Shown: positions 17,301 to 26,663, numbered from the stretch's first letter. The stretch: 64,000 nt of DNA from DATGPD01 sp041398565 (GCA_041398565.1 JAWKUN010000002.1:2046001-2110000), one strand, 5' to 3'. The notes: generated by a model not told the origin, from the sequence alone. Translations and numbers: made by a program.

Positions 17301-19004
17301 TCAGCGGGTTCGCGGTGGACGTCGCCGATGGAATTCGCTCTCGCGTTGCCACGCGTGCACGATGCGTAGCAGGGAGGCTTCCCCGAACAGTCCACCGATG
17401 AGCGAGGCCGAGCTCGGTTGGCGCGGCCCGTCGGCGACCGGAAAGACCACCGTCGGGTGGCCGCTGAGATTGGAGCACAGCAGGGTGGCGCCGGTATGGG
17501 TGGGTGCCAGCACCGCATCGAAGCCTGCCATGGTCGCGGCCATCGCCTGGACCAGATCCCGTCGAACGCGCTGGGCCCGCACGTATTCGACGGCCGGCAC
17601 GAAGCGCGCGGCGCGGAAGAGACTCGGCCAAGCGCGGGCGCTCTGGTCGGCCAGCTGGTCGACGCCACCTTCTCGGGTCAACTCGTCGAAGGCCGTGGCG
17701 GCTTCGACTTCGAGGATCGTGCGCATCGCCGCATAGGGCAAGTCCGGCCAGGCGACGTCGCCGAGCTCGACACCATGGTCGCGCAGGAAGGCGACGAAGC
17801 CGGCGTCCGGCGGCTGCCGTTGTCCGGCGAGCACGCCCACACGCATGCCGCGCAGATCTCCCGACGCGGTGAAGCCGAAGCCGGCGCGGCGAGTCGAGAG
17901 GTCGACGTCGTCAGGGCCGCGGAGGACGTCGAACACCAGCGCGCAGTCGAGCGCGCTGCGGGCCAGCACGCCGACCTTGTCCATGGTCCACGACAGGGCC
18001 ATCGCTCCCGTGCGCGGGATCGCGCCGAAGGTTGGACGCAGGCCTGTGACGCTGCAGCGCACCGCGGGCGACACGATCGAGCCGAGGGTCTCGGTGCCGA
18101 GGGCGAAGGGAACGAGGCCTGCCGCGGTGGCGGCGGCGGAACCCGCGGACGATCCGCTCGAGCCCTGTTCCGGATTCCACGGGTTGCGCGTCGTGCCACC
18201 GAACCATCGGTCGCCCATCGCCAGTGCGCCCAGCGACAGCTTGGCGACGAGCACCGCGCCGGCGTCCTCCAGGCGGGCCAGCACGGTGGCGCGCATCGGC
18301 AGATGCTGCGTGCGGAACGGGGCCGCGCCGAACGTCGTCGGTCCGGCGGGGTGCGCGAAGAGGTCCTTGGCGCCGAACGGGATTCCGTGCAGCGGACCGC
18401 GTACGCGGCCGGCGCGCAGCTCGGCGTCGGCTCGGTCGGCCGCGCCGAGGGCATGCTCGCGCAGGAGGGTCACCACGCAGTGCAGCTGCTGGTCGAGATC
18501 GAGAAGGCGAGCCAACGCCAGTTCGGTCAGCCGGCGTGACGTCAGGCGACCGGCCCGCAGGAGTGCTTGCAGCTCGGCGATGGAAGCGAAGGCCAGGTCG
18601 GCGTCGACGGGGTCGGCGTTGGCGACCGCCGGCGGCGCGAACGGCGCGGGGGCTTCGAGGGGAGGACGCACCGCTCCGGCGGGCCACGGATCGAACTGGA
18701 AGGCGGGGTCCGTGAAGCGGTCGAGCCGGTAGGCCCGCAGATCGTCGTAGGCAGCGCGCTGGGCACGCAACCGCGGCGCGGCGCGTTCGAGGTCCGCCTC
18801 CGAGAACGTCAGACCGGCGAGGCGCTGCGCGGCCTTCGCGTCGGCGAGGTCTTCGCGTGGCGCGCGCTCGCGCGGCGTCGCCGCCGGTCCCGCGGTGAGG
18901 CTGGCCCCCAGAGCTCCCAGCCAGGCGCGGCGCGAGGTCGTGTGGGTCGGAGTCTGCGGCGGGACGTGCGGCCCTTGATGCGGCGGTTTGGTGGCGTCGA
19001 GCAC
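17301..19004 (-). CDS. Tat-exported amidase-signature hydrolase
   Basis: The 567-residue protein begins with a twin-arginine signal (TTSRRAWLGALGASLTAG). The amidase-signature core carries catalytic Lys in 'GIPFGAKDLFAH' (about 211) and the Ser-cisSer site in 'EQGSSGSSAGSAAAT' (about 283) with 'LGTETLGSIVSPA'. Such enzymes hydrolyse amide bonds; the substrate is unknown. A helical pre-domain of about 100 residues precedes the core. The start is uncertain: GTG at 19004 is the only start upstream of the Tat motif, and CACAAT lies 6 nt before it. It is divergent from the 19085 gene across an 80-nt gap. Confidence 0.83.
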   Translation of the reverse strand: MLDATKPPHQGPHVPPQTPTHTTSRRAWLGALGASLTAGPAATPRERAPREDLADAKAAQRLAGLTFSEADLERAAPRLRAQRAAYDDLRAYRLDRFTDPAFQFDPWPAGAVRPPLEAPAPFAPPAVANADPVDADLAFASIAELQALLRAGRLTSRRLTELALARLLDLDQQLHCVVTLLREHALGAADRADAELRAGRVRGPLHGIPFGAKDLFAHPAGPTTFGAAPFRTQHLPMRATVLARLEDAGAVLVAKLSLGALAMGDRWFGGTTRNPWNPEQGSSGSSAGSAAATAAGLVPFALGTETLGSIVSPAVRCSVTGLRPTFGAIPRTGAMALSWTMDKVGVLARSALDCALVFDVLRGPDDVDLSTRRAGFGFTASGDLRGMRVGVLAGQRQPPDAGFVAFLRDHGVELGDVAWPDLPYAAMRTILEVEAATAFDELTREGGVDQLADQSARAWPSLFRAARFVPAVEYVRAQRVRRDLVQAMAATMAGFDAVLAPTHTGATLLCSNLSGHPTVVFPVADGPRQPSSASLIGGLFGEASLLRIVHAWQRESEFHRRRPPRTR

Positions 19005-19072
19005 GGGAGCATTGTGCCGCAAGAGCCCGGCTGCGATGGTCTGACGCGCGCCGCGGCGCCGGTGTCGCCGGG

Positions 19073-19078
19073 TAGGAT
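19073..19078 (+). promoter_or_regulatory. Candidate -10 (TAGGAT) for the 19085 gene
   Basis: TAGGAT ends 6 nt before the GTG at 19085, within the 80-nt divergent gap shared with the amidase gene. Confidence 0.3.
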
Positions 19079-19084
19079 TGTCCC

Positions 19085-20041
19085 GTGTCCTCAGCTCCCT
19101 TGTGTCTTCCGCACGTCCACCTGGTCGGCGCCATGACCTGCCTGGTCGTGAACTACGTCGGCGGCCAGGTGCCGCCACGGCCGGCGGATCCGGTCGCGGG
19201 CGGCCGGGCCGCAGCGGTCGACCCTGCCGTCGAGGGGCAACGGCGTCTGGCGCGAGCTCGCGACCTGCTCGAGCGCGATGCCAAGGACGAGGCCCTCGCC
19301 GAGCTTGCATGGTGTTTCGATCGCTGCCGCGGCGAGCGCGCCTTCTGCGCGACCCGCCTGGGCGAGGTCCTCGACGCGTGGGGATCGCTCGCCAAGGTGC
19401 ACCCTCCGGCGCGTGCGGCCCTGGAAGCGCGCCGCGATGCGCGCGATCGAGCGGTGCGCGCGGGAGCCCTCGGCAACGACGACGTCGCCGAGCTGCTGGC
19501 GTTGAACGAGGTGCTCGGCGATGCCTCGGCCTCGCTGCGCGCGTTCGACGAGGTGTCGCGTCGTCGTGCGCCCGCTGACACCGCGTTCTTCTACGAGGGC
19601 GTGCGCGTCGAGATGTGGCGGCAGCGGCGCTACCGGTCGTTGATCGAGGGGCGGCCGCACCCCGAAGAGCGGCTGCAAACCGCCGCGGTGGCCCTCCGCG
19701 AGGCAAGCAAGCGGCTGGTGGGTCACGACCTTCGGCCGGACCCTCGCTTCGCGCAGCGGGTCCTCGCGGACGTTTGCCTCGACGTCGAAGCGCGCGTCGC
19801 GCTCGACGACCTCGCCGGGGCGCGCGCGCTGGTCACCGCGGCGCGGCAGTTCGCGCCGGAGCCGCAGACGGCGGCGCGCCTGATCGCGCACGCGGAGCGC
19901 GCCGGCGACGACTCGTTCGTCGGCGGGCTGCGACGCGAGGCCGAGCGCGGGCTCGACGCCGAGGCTCGCGCGGAGCTGGCACGTTCGATCGAAGCTGCCA
20001 AGGCCGAACTCAGGCAGCTGAGCAAGCCGACGGGCGGGTGA
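19085..20041 (+). CDS. Helical repeat (TPR-like) protein, unknown
   Basis: This 318-residue protein is rich in Ala, Arg, Glu and Leu, with helix-turn-helix spacing like TPR units ('RLARARDLLERDAKDEALAE', 'LDDLAGARALVTAARQFAPE'). A hydrophobic stretch near residues 12-25 could be a signal if translation starts at GTG 19085; ATG 19133 is an alternative. No catalytic motif is recognised. The last 25 residues are charged. It is transcribed divergently from the amidase. Confidence 0.65.
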   Translation: MSSAPLCLPHVHLVGAMTCLVVNYVGGQVPPRPADPVAGGRAAAVDPAVEGQRRLARARDLLERDAKDEALAELAWCFDRCRGERAFCATRLGEVLDAWGSLAKVHPPARAALEARRDARDRAVRAGALGNDDVAELLALNEVLGDASASLRAFDEVSRRRAPADTAFFYEGVRVEMWRQRRYRSLIEGRPHPEERLQTAAVALREASKRLVGHDLRPDPRFAQRVLADVCLDVEARVALDDLAGARALVTAARQFAPEPQTAARLIAHAERAGDDSFVGGLRREAERGLDAEARAELARSIEAAKAELRQLSKPTGG

Positions 20042-20204
20042 GAGCGGAAGCCGGCTGGCGCGAGATCGCGGCCCGGCCCTGTGGTGCCTCGTGTGCGGAT
20101 CGCCGTGCACGCGTCGAGCTGTGTCCTGATGCGAGGACAACCCGGTGCACGGCGGCGTGGTCGATGGCTGTGAGGGGCCGGCATCACGACGGCTGTGGAC
20201 GGGC

Positions 20205-20810
20205 ATGCGGCTTGCAGCCGCGCGCGCGATGCGCCACCTCAGCTTGCCCGTGGCTCCCCGCTTCTCGAACTTCGCCGCCCTCGCTCCGACCCGGCTTGGG
20301 ACGGGGTTGCGCGCCGCGACCCTGGTGGCGGCGACTCTGGTGGGGGCGGCAATGCTGGCTGCTTGCGCTGCGGGCCGGGGCGCCGATGGGGGAGCCGCGG
20401 TCGACGAGCAGGTCGACGTCTTCTTGGCTGCACGCCAACAGAGGTTGGCGGCGGCGCGCGCCGACTTCGCCCGCCGGGCGCCGTTTCCGCGGGTCGAGCG
20501 CTTCCCGCAAGGCACCGTGATCGTGGCGCGCGCCGAGCTGATGGGTGGCATCGACCGGGAGTTCCTGCGCCTGCGCGTGACCTACGTGAACGAGTCGACC
20601 CAGACCTACGACCGGATCCGGCTGCACTTCGTGGTGCGCGACGGCCTCGGGCGCATCCACGGTCGGCAGGACGTGGACTTCGTCATGCCGCTCGACTATC
20701 GCTTCACGCCGGGCAACAGCTACACCGACGAGGTCCACGTGCCGACCGGTGGAGCCCACGAGCATCCCGGCTGGGATCTCGGGGTCGAGATGCAGGCCGA
20801 GGCCTGGTGA
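20205..20810 (+). CDS. Putative lipoprotein, unknown function
   Basis: A lipobox-like 'AAMLAAC' follows a hydrophobic stretch, so the mature protein would be a lipid-anchored domain of about 145 residues. That domain is beta-rich ('LRVTYVNESTQTYDRIRLHF') with the alternating pattern of an Ig-like fold. The start is doubtful. ATG at 20205 gives a long N-region, while TTG at 20307 would give a textbook 20-residue lipoprotein signal starting right after ACGGGG. The C-terminal half reads as clearly coding up to the stop. It converges with the NHL-repeat gene 13 nt downstream. Confidence 0.6.
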   Translation: MRLAAARAMRHLSLPVAPRFSNFAALAPTRLGTGLRAATLVAATLVGAAMLAACAAGRGADGGAAVDEQVDVFLAARQQRLAAARADFARRAPFPRVERFPQGTVIVARAELMGGIDREFLRLRVTYVNESTQTYDRIRLHFVVRDGLGRIHGRQDVDFVMPLDYRFTPGNSYTDEVHVPTGGAHEHPGWDLGVEMQAEAW

Positions 20811-20823
20811 TCTCGCGCCGCGG

Positions 20824-21828
20824 TCAGCGGCGTGCCAGCTTGCTGATGCGGCCTGCTGCGACCCAGTCCAGCACGTAGAGGTTGCCGTCGGCGTCGAAGG
20901 CCGCCCCGTGCGGGGCGATGAAGACCCCGTCGCGCCACTTTGCCCTGGGCACGCCGTTGTTGGCCCATTGCTTCTGGTCGGGGTTGTCGCCGAGGTGGGT
21001 GATGACCTTCCACTCCTTGTCGAAGAGGGAGACGCGGCCGCAGAGGTCGGCAACGGCGACGTCGTCGCCGTACGCGCACACGTTGCACGGCCGGCGCACC
21101 TCGGTGTCGAGCACGCGCAGATGCTTGCCGTCGAGGTCGAACAGCTGCAGGCGATGGTTCTCGCGGTCGCACACCACGAGCACGTGCGGCTCGACGCGGC
21201 GGTCGATCCAGATGCCGTGCGGCGTCTGCAGCTTGCCCGGCTCCTTGCCGCGGCCGCCGAAGGAGCGGACGTAGGCGCGGTCCTTGTCGAACTGGTGGAT
21301 CCAGGACTGGCCGTAGCCATCGGCGACGTAGATGTCGCCGTTGTCGGCCACCGCGACGCTGGTCGGCTTGAACTTGGCCGCGTCGTCGTAGACACCGGCT
21401 TCGGCGGGCGCTCCCAGGGTCCACAGCACCTCACCCGCGAGGGTCGCCTTCGCCACCTCGTGGCGAGCCGTGTGGGCCAGGTAGAGGAACTCCTTCTCCC
21501 CTTCGCGCACCAACGTCATGCCGTGCAAGCCACCCTTCCAGTCCTTGCCCCACGTGCGCAGCAGGTGGCCGTCGCGATCGTAGATGCGCACCGCGTCCTC
21601 GGTGTCGGTGTTGGCGTAGACGTGGCCGGCGGCGTCGACGACGACGCAACCGTGGGTGTTGCCGATGTCCTTGCCGTCGGCCGTGGTGCCCCAGCCCGCC
21701 ACCCAAGCGAAGCGATGGCTGCCGGCACCCATCTCGATGGCCTCGGGCTGGGTGCTCTCGACGATGGTTTCGGGCTCCTGGGCGACCAGGGCGGTGAGGA
21801 ACGAACAGGCCAGGGCGATACGGATCAT
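20824..21828 (-). CDS. Secreted NHL-type beta-propeller protein
   Basis: This 334-residue protein has a signal peptide (MIRIALACSFLTALVAQ) and about six propeller blades with NHL-like strands ('GNTHGCVVVDAAGHVYANTD', 'FKPTSVAVADNGDIYVADGY', 'LQTPHGIWIDRR', 'CDRENHRLQLFDLDGKHLRV', 'PHGAAFDADGNLYVLDW'). Length fits a single propeller. Related proteins in Planctomycetota are predicted periplasmic or extracellular binding proteins, sometimes peptidylglycine-lyase-like. No catalytic residue can be assigned here. Confidence 0.82.
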   Translation of the reverse strand: MIRIALACSFLTALVAQEPETIVESTQPEAIEMGAGSHRFAWVAGWGTTADGKDIGNTHGCVVVDAAGHVYANTDTEDAVRIYDRDGHLLRTWGKDWKGGLHGMTLVREGEKEFLYLAHTARHEVAKATLAGEVLWTLGAPAEAGVYDDAAKFKPTSVAVADNGDIYVADGYGQSWIHQFDKDRAYVRSFGGRGKEPGKLQTPHGIWIDRRVEPHVLVVCDRENHRLQLFDLDGKHLRVLDTEVRRPCNVCAYGDDVAVADLCGRVSLFDKEWKVITHLGDNPDQKQWANNGVPRAKWRDGVFIAPHGAAFDADGNLYVLDWVAAGRISKLARR

Positions 21829-21901
21829 GTCGGTGCGAAGGAGAAGAAAGAGGTCATGCGCCGCGTGCCCGCCGGCGGCGGCCGGCGGCGATCGGCTCTC
21901 G

Positions 21902-22900
21902 TCAAGGCGGAGTGGTGTGGCTGTGGCCGTGGTCGTTGGCGCGGATGTGCGCGGCTTCCTGCTCGGCCCGGGCGGCCGCGTCGGTGTTCGGGCATTGCCG
22001 AGTCAGGCGCGCGAGCGTCCCGAGGGCCTCGCTGTCCTGGCCGCATTCGTGCCAGGCTCGGGCGAGGTGCAAGAGGACACGGCCGCGCTCGCCGGGGGCG
22101 AGCGCGTTGCCGGTCTGCTCGAGGGCAGACAGCAGCGGCAGCGCCTGACGCGCCTCGCGCGCGGCGAGGTGCAGCATGGCTCGGGTGAGCGTGGCGTGTG
22201 CGCCGGCACCGGCACTCCGAAGCCAGGCGCGGGTCGCCACCAGATCGCCGTCTTCGATGGCGAGCCGGGCGAGCCGTGCTGCGCAGGTCGACCGCGTTGT
22301 CCCCTCGGCTTCGTCGCTTCGGTGGGCTTCGTCGGCCGCGACGAGTGCCTTGGCGAGGAGAGTGCGCGCGCGTACCCGGTGCCCGCAGCGAGCCAGGTGG
22401 TCGGCGAGCACCAAGGCGTGCTGAGCTGCGTCGGTGTCGCATCGGGCGAGTTCCTCGCGCAAGGCCGCGGCCTCGGCGAGCAGACGGCGCAGTCCGGCTT
22501 GGTCGAGGTAGCCGCGGTGCACGGCCAGCGCGTCGTCGGGAGCAGCCGGGTCGACGATGCAGGTCGCCAAGCCGGGACCGCTGCGCTGGCTGGTGCCGCA
22601 CAGGCGTTGGCAGAGGTCGACGGCGCCGCGCGCGTCGAGACGGAGGTGGACCACATCGGCTGCGAGCGTGGCCAAGACGGCGGGAGGGAGGGCCGTGTCC
22701 ATGGCGTCGGACACCGGCCGTCCCGGCAGGCGGAAGTGCACGACCACCTGCGTCTGCCGCCGGCGGGCCAGGCCGAGGGCTTCGTCGAAGGTCGACGGCG
22801 GCGGAGCGGCCGCCGGCCGCTGCGGCTCACGCGCGCCACCGCACGCTGCGAGGAGCGCGGCGGTCGAAAGCACGGCAATGGCGAGCACGCGACCGGTCAT
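21902..22900 (-). CDS. Lipoprotein with thioredoxin-like and TPR-like regions
   Basis: Start ATG 22900 gives an ideal lipoprotein signal ('AIAVLSTAALLAACGG'). Residues about 35-140 look like a thioredoxin fold used by planctomycete DUF255-like proteins ('FDEALGLARRRQTQVVVHFR'), but the expected CxxC is replaced by 'RLPGRPVSD'. Any redox role is therefore doubtful. The rest (about 150-315) is helical and TPR-like ('LVLADHLARCGHRVRARTLL', 'LLHLARAWHECGQDSEALGT'). The C-terminus is His-rich and short. It probably acts in the periplasm; the partner is unknown. Confidence 0.7.
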   Translation of the reverse strand: MTGRVLAIAVLSTAALLAACGGAREPQRPAAAPPPSTFDEALGLARRRQTQVVVHFRLPGRPVSDAMDTALPPAVLATLAADVVHLRLDARGAVDLCQRLCGTSQRSGPGLATCIVDPAAPDDALAVHRGYLDQAGLRRLLAEAAALREELARCDTDAAQHALVLADHLARCGHRVRARTLLAKALVAADEAHRSDEAEGTTRSTCAARLARLAIEDGDLVATRAWLRSAGAGAHATLTRAMLHLAAREARQALPLLSALEQTGNALAPGERGRVLLHLARAWHECGQDSEALGTLARLTRQCPNTDAAARAEQEAAHIRANDHGHSHTTPP

Positions 22901-22933
22901 GGGTGGCGATCTTCGCAAGCCGCGGCCGGCGGC

Positions 22934-23641
22934 TCACGTGGTTTCGGCGAACAGCTGGCGCAGGCGAGCGGCGAGGCGCGGTCCGGCGCCGGCGTCCTCG
23001 TGCTTGAAGAACACGAGCGCTTGCGGCCATCCCGACTCGCGCAGCCTGACACAGAGCTCGCGCAGGGTGGCGTCGTCGTACGCTTCGCGCCGCAGGCGCA
23101 GGTAGCCGAGGTCGCTGGTGACCGTCAGCGGCGGTAGGTCCTCGCACTCTTCGTCGTTGGCGCACAGGCTGGCACGGTGCTCGGTCAGGACGCTCACCGC
23201 GTCTGCGTCGGTCCAGGACGGGTGCTTGAACTCGAACACCGGGTGCAGTTCGGCGGGGAGTTCGGCGAGGAACTGGCGCAGCAGGTCGAGGTCCTTGCGC
23301 ACCCACTTGGGCACCTGGAACAGCACGCAAGCCAGGGTCTCGCCCATCTCGCGCAACGACCCTTGCAGGAAGGTCAGCAGCTCGCCGGTGCCCGCGAGCT
23401 TGTGCTGGTGCGTGATGCGGCGGCTGGCCTTCACCGCGAAACGGAAGTGCGCCGGGACCTGTTGCCGCCAGCGTGCGACCACGTCGCGCGAGGGCATGCG
23501 GTAGAAGGTGTTGTTGATCTCCACCGCGTCGAGCTTGCTGGCGTAGTGGGCGAGCATCTCGTCGGTGCCCAGGTCCTCGGGATAGAACGTGCCGCGCCAA
23601 GGTTCGTAGCTGAAGCCGCTGGTACCGACGAGGAGCCGCAC
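22934..23641 (-). CDS. DUF72 family protein
   Basis: The protein is 235 residues with the DUF72 hallmarks 'LLVGTSGFSYEPWRGTFYP', 'VEINNTFYRMP', 'FRFAVKASRRITH' and 'VLFQVPKW', ending in 'YLRLRRE' and 'VFFKHEDAGAGP'. DUF72 is a TIM-barrel family of unknown activity. GTG at 23641 places the first strand one residue after the start, as in other members. It is divergent from the sigma factor gene and follows the lipoprotein gene on the opposite strand order, so it has no obvious functional neighbour. Confidence 0.9.
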   Translation of the reverse strand: MRLLVGTSGFSYEPWRGTFYPEDLGTDEMLAHYASKLDAVEINNTFYRMPSRDVVARWRQQVPAHFRFAVKASRRITHQHKLAGTGELLTFLQGSLREMGETLACVLFQVPKWVRKDLDLLRQFLAELPAELHPVFEFKHPSWTDADAVSVLTEHRASLCANDEECEDLPPLTVTSDLGYLRLRREAYDDATLRELCVRLRESGWPQALVFFKHEDAGAGPRLAARLRQLFAETT

Positions 23642-23774
23642 CGCTGCGGTGTACCGCGACCCGCGACCTGGCGGAAGGGCCCGAGCACGTCGGCACCCTC
23701 CCCTGCTAACATCGCGCCGCGGGCTGGCGTCTGGCCTCCGTCGGGCTCGCCGAGCTCGCTTCCTTCGCGACGAT

Positions 23775-24314
23775 GTGACAGCCGAACCGCTGGGACCACC
23801 GGCCGAGTCCGTCGACCTGCGCGCCGTCAAGGTCGGCGGGGCCGGCGCCCGGGCCGAGCTGTACCGGACGTACGCTCCGGTGGTGCACGGCATCGCCGTG
23901 GCGTCGGTGGGTTACGGCGAGGCCGAGGACGTCACCCACGAAGTGTTCTTGAAGGTCTTCCGCCGCATCGACGAGCTCCGCGATCCGACCGCGCTCGGGG
24001 CGTGGGTCTGTGGCATCGCGCGCAACGCGGCGCGCGATTGGCTGCGTCGCCGGCGCCGGCGGGTCGCCACTTCGCTGGACACCGAGGTGGCCGCGGCGGA
24101 GCCCCCGGACGTCGCCCTGGCCGATCGGGTCCTGGCGCTGGTGCGCACGCTGCCCGAGGCCTATCGCGACACCCTGGTGCTGCGCTTGGTCGAGGGCCTC
24201 ACCGGCCCGGAGATCGCGGCGCGCACCGGCATGACGCACGGTTCGGTGCGCGTCAACCTGCACCGTGGCATGGGCCTCCTGCGGCCGCTCCTCGAGAGCG
24301 AGGGATGGCGATGA
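23775..24314 (+). CDS. ECF-type RNA polymerase sigma factor
   Basis: This 179-residue protein has region 2 ('YRTYAPVVHGIAVASVGYGE', 'AEDVTHEVFLKVFRRIDEL', 'LGAWVCGIARNAARDWLRRR') and region 4 ('LPEAYRDTLVLRLVEGLTGP', 'EIAARTGMTHGSVRVNLHRG'). It should direct RNA polymerase to a small regulon. GTG 23775 is the only usable start close to region 2. A TAACAT at 23707-23712 may be its -10. The stop overlaps the next gene's ATG (ATGA), so it is coupled to a FecR-like regulator. Confidence 0.9.
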   Translation: MTAEPLGPPAESVDLRAVKVGGAGARAELYRTYAPVVHGIAVASVGYGEAEDVTHEVFLKVFRRIDELRDPTALGAWVCGIARNAARDWLRRRRRRVATSLDTEVAAAEPPDVALADRVLALVRTLPEAYRDTLVLRLVEGLTGPEIAARTGMTHGSVRVNLHRGMGLLRPLLESEGWR

Positions 24315-25204
24315 ACGAGCACGACTACCTCTTCGACAAGAGCGGCCCGCGCGATCCGGAGGTGGCCCGGCTCGAGCACCTGCTGGGCCGCTTTCGCCAC
24401 GACGCCGACCGGCCGGCGCCGAGCGCGCGGCGCCGGCTGCCTCTCGCTGTGCCGCTCCTGCTGGCGGCGGCGGTTGCGCTCGTGACTCTCGGCTGGTGGG
24501 CGACCCGGGCGGACGAGTCCGTCGACCTGATGCGCAGCGACGGTGCCCGGGTCGCACGCGACGTCTGGATCGAGGCCCGCGGCGAGGCGGAACACTTGAC
24601 GATGCCGGACGTCGGCTGGCTGACCCTGGCGCCCGGCGGGCGCCTGCGGGTCCGCCGGCTCGACCGCGAGCAGGGGCACCTTTGGCTGGAGCAGGGTCGC
24701 TTGGAGGCGTTCGTGTTGCCGAGCGTGCGCCCGCGCTTCTTCCGCGTCGAGACCACGGCGACCACGTGCGTCGACCTGGGCTGCAAGTACGTGCTCGACG
24801 TCGACCCGAGCAGCCAGCGCGCACACGTGCGCGTCACGCTCGGCAAGGTGGCGTTCACCGACGACGGGCGCGAGGTGTACGTGCCGCGCGACGCCGAGTG
24901 CACGGCGGAGCCCGGCCGACGGGTCGGCACGCCGCGCTTCGTCGACTGCCCGCCGGAGCTGCGTCGGTTCCTCGACGAGTTCGATGCCGCACGCGAACCT
25001 CAGGACCGGCGCGCGGCGGCGCTGGCGTTGGCGGGCGCTTCGATGGGCGTGCGCGACACGCTGCCGCTGTGGCACCTGCTGGCCGACGACGACTCCGAGG
25101 TGCGCCAGAGCGCGCGCCAGGCCTTGGTGCGTCTCGTCGGCTCGGCGCCGCTCGAGGACACCTTGGTGGCGTGGCGCGAGCACCTGGAGCCGAACTGGAG
25201 ATAG
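24311..25204 (+). CDS. FecR-like anti-sigma/transmembrane regulator with HEAT-like tail
   Basis: ATG 24311 overlaps the sigma stop by 4 nt, with GAGGG 6 nt upstream. The 297-residue product has a cytoplasmic N-terminus of about 50 residues, one membrane helix ('LPLAVPLLLAAAVALVTLGW'), and a periplasmic FecR-like beta domain. The motifs are 'GWLTLAPGGRLRVRRLDREQ', 'HLWLEQGRLEAFVL' and 'TTCVDLGCKYVLDVD'. The end looks like a HEAT repeat ('LADDDSEVRQSARQALVRLV'), which is unusual for FecR. It probably senses a signal outside the membrane and controls the adjacent sigma factor. A REP-like element starts directly after the stop. Confidence 0.85.
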   Translation: MNEHDYLFDKSGPRDPEVARLEHLLGRFRHDADRPAPSARRRLPLAVPLLLAAAVALVTLGWWATRADESVDLMRSDGARVARDVWIEARGEAEHLTMPDVGWLTLAPGGRLRVRRLDREQGHLWLEQGRLEAFVLPSVRPRFFRVETTATTCVDLGCKYVLDVDPSSQRAHVRVTLGKVAFTDDGREVYVPRDAECTAEPGRRVGTPRFVDCPPELRRFLDEFDAAREPQDRRAAALALAGASMGVRDTLPLWHLLADDDSEVRQSARQALVRLVGSAPLEDTLVAWREHLEPNWR

Positions 25205-25278
25205 CCGGACGACAGAAGTCGTCGGCCATCGCACCAGCCTTGCAGCGGATGGAGCCAGGCTCCACCGCTGAACGCTGG
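25205..25278 (+). repeat. REP-like hairpin repeat, copy 3
   Basis: It begins at the base after the FecR-like stop codon. The first part pairs weakly (GGACGAC...GTCGTC). The core AGCGGATGGAGCC-A-GGCTCCACCGCT is identical to copy 2 at 11256-11316. Its position downstream of a convergently read pair suggests a 3'-UTR or transcription-end function. Confidence 0.8.
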
Positions 25279-25327
25279 GTGAACCCTCGGTCGTGGGGTC
25301 TGGGCGGGACGCGCGGGGGCCGGCGTC

Positions 25328-26485
25328 TCACTCGTGCGCCGGTTCGGGGCGGTCGTTGCCGTCGTGCGTTGCCATCGACTGTGGCATCGGTTTGGGCATC
25401 GATTGGGGCATCGGCCTGTCCGGGCTGGCCTCGGCGATGCACACGCGGTCGCGGCCGCGTGCCTTCGCCGAGTAGAGTGCGCGGTCCGCAGCCTCGAGCA
25501 GGTGGCGCGCGCTCGCGAAAGGGGTGCGTCCGAGGCAGGCGACCCCGGCACTGAGGGTGACCACGCCCGTCGACGCCGTCGGGTGGGGGATGCCGAGCGC
25601 ACGCACCGCCTGGCGCATGGCGCGGGCGATCTGGACCGCACCCTCGCGCGGCGTGTCGGGCAGCAGGGCGACGATCTCCTCGCCGCCCCAGCGCGCCGCC
25701 AGGTCGGCGGGTCGCCGCAGGCAGTTCGCCACGGCGTCCGCGACGCGGCGCAGGCAGTCGTCGCCAGCCTGATGCCCGGCGTGGTCGTTGAACGCCTTGA
25801 AGTCGTCGAGGTCGAGCATCACCACCGCCAGCGGCGCGCGCGCGCGCGCCGCGCGCTGGAACTCGACTTCGAAGCGGGCATCGAAATGGCGGCGGTTGGG
25901 CAGCCCGGTGAGGCCGTCGACCATCGCCAGCCGGCGCAGCTCCTCGTTCATCTCCTGCAGGCGCTGCTGCGCTTGGCGCAGCTTGCGCTCGGTGCGGCGG
26001 CGCTCCTCGATCTCGGCCTGCAGGCGCGCATTGGTCGCCTCCAGTTCGGCCGTGCGGTCGCTGACCGCGTGGCGCAGCGCCGCGTTCTGCCGGCGGACCC
26101 GAGCTTCGATGCCCTTGCGCCGCGACAGGTCGTGCACCGACACCAGCGCGGTGGCGTCGCCTTCCTGCGACAGCACGATGGTGACGGCGATCGGGAACTC
26201 GCGTCCGTCGCGGTGCTGGCCGCGGAGTTCGATCTCGGTGCGCCGAGGCCGTGGTCGTCCGGGTCGCGCCAAGCGCTCGCGCAGCTTGTCGAACTTGCGG
26301 CGGGCGCTCGCCGCGACCAGGACGTCGACCGGGCAGCCGATGAGCTCGTGCTCGTGCCAGCCGAACATCCGACCCACGGCGGCGTTGACGGTGCGGATCT
26401 CGGCGCTCGCGTCGACCAACAGCATGGCGACCGGCGATGCCGTGAACGCCACGTCGAACCACGGCCGGGTCGCGCGCTCGGTCAT
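25328..26485 (-). CDS. PAS-GGDEF diguanylate cyclase
   Basis: The protein is 385 residues. A PAS domain (about 8-125, 'MLLVDASAEIRTVNAAVGRM') is followed by a coiled coil (about 130-185) and a GGDEF domain. The active site is 'RWGGEEIVALLP', a catalytically competent GGEE variant, with 'DGLTGLPNRRHFD' and 'DLDDFKAFND'. No RxxD product-inhibition site is obvious. It should make cyclic di-GMP in response to a PAS-sensed signal. The last 30 residues contain short repeats of MPQS/MPKP. ATG 26485 is preferred because it starts just before the PAS domain. Confidence 0.92.
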   Translation of the reverse strand: MTERATRPWFDVAFTASPVAMLLVDASAEIRTVNAAVGRMFGWHEHELIGCPVDVLVAASARRKFDKLRERLARPGRPRPRRTEIELRGQHRDGREFPIAVTIVLSQEGDATALVSVHDLSRRKGIEARVRRQNAALRHAVSDRTAELEATNARLQAEIEERRRTERKLRQAQQRLQEMNEELRRLAMVDGLTGLPNRRHFDARFEVEFQRAARARAPLAVVMLDLDDFKAFNDHAGHQAGDDCLRRVADAVANCLRRPADLAARWGGEEIVALLPDTPREGAVQIARAMRQAVRALGIPHPTASTGVVTLSAGVACLGRTPFASARHLLEAADRALYSAKARGRDRVCIAEASPDRPMPQSMPKPMPQSMATHDGNDRPEPAHE

Positions 26486-26663
26486 GCCGAGGTTGTACTG
26501 CGCGGTCGGCGCTGACGCAGGTCGGCGGCGCGTTTCCCTGCCAGTCGTCGTGCTGCCAGCCCGGTGGCCACGGCCCGGCTGCCAACGGGCCGGCCGACAT
26601 GCCTGGCGCGGGCGTTGGAGCGCCGGGAAGGGGACGATGCCGGGCGGCGGGCCCGCGATCGAA

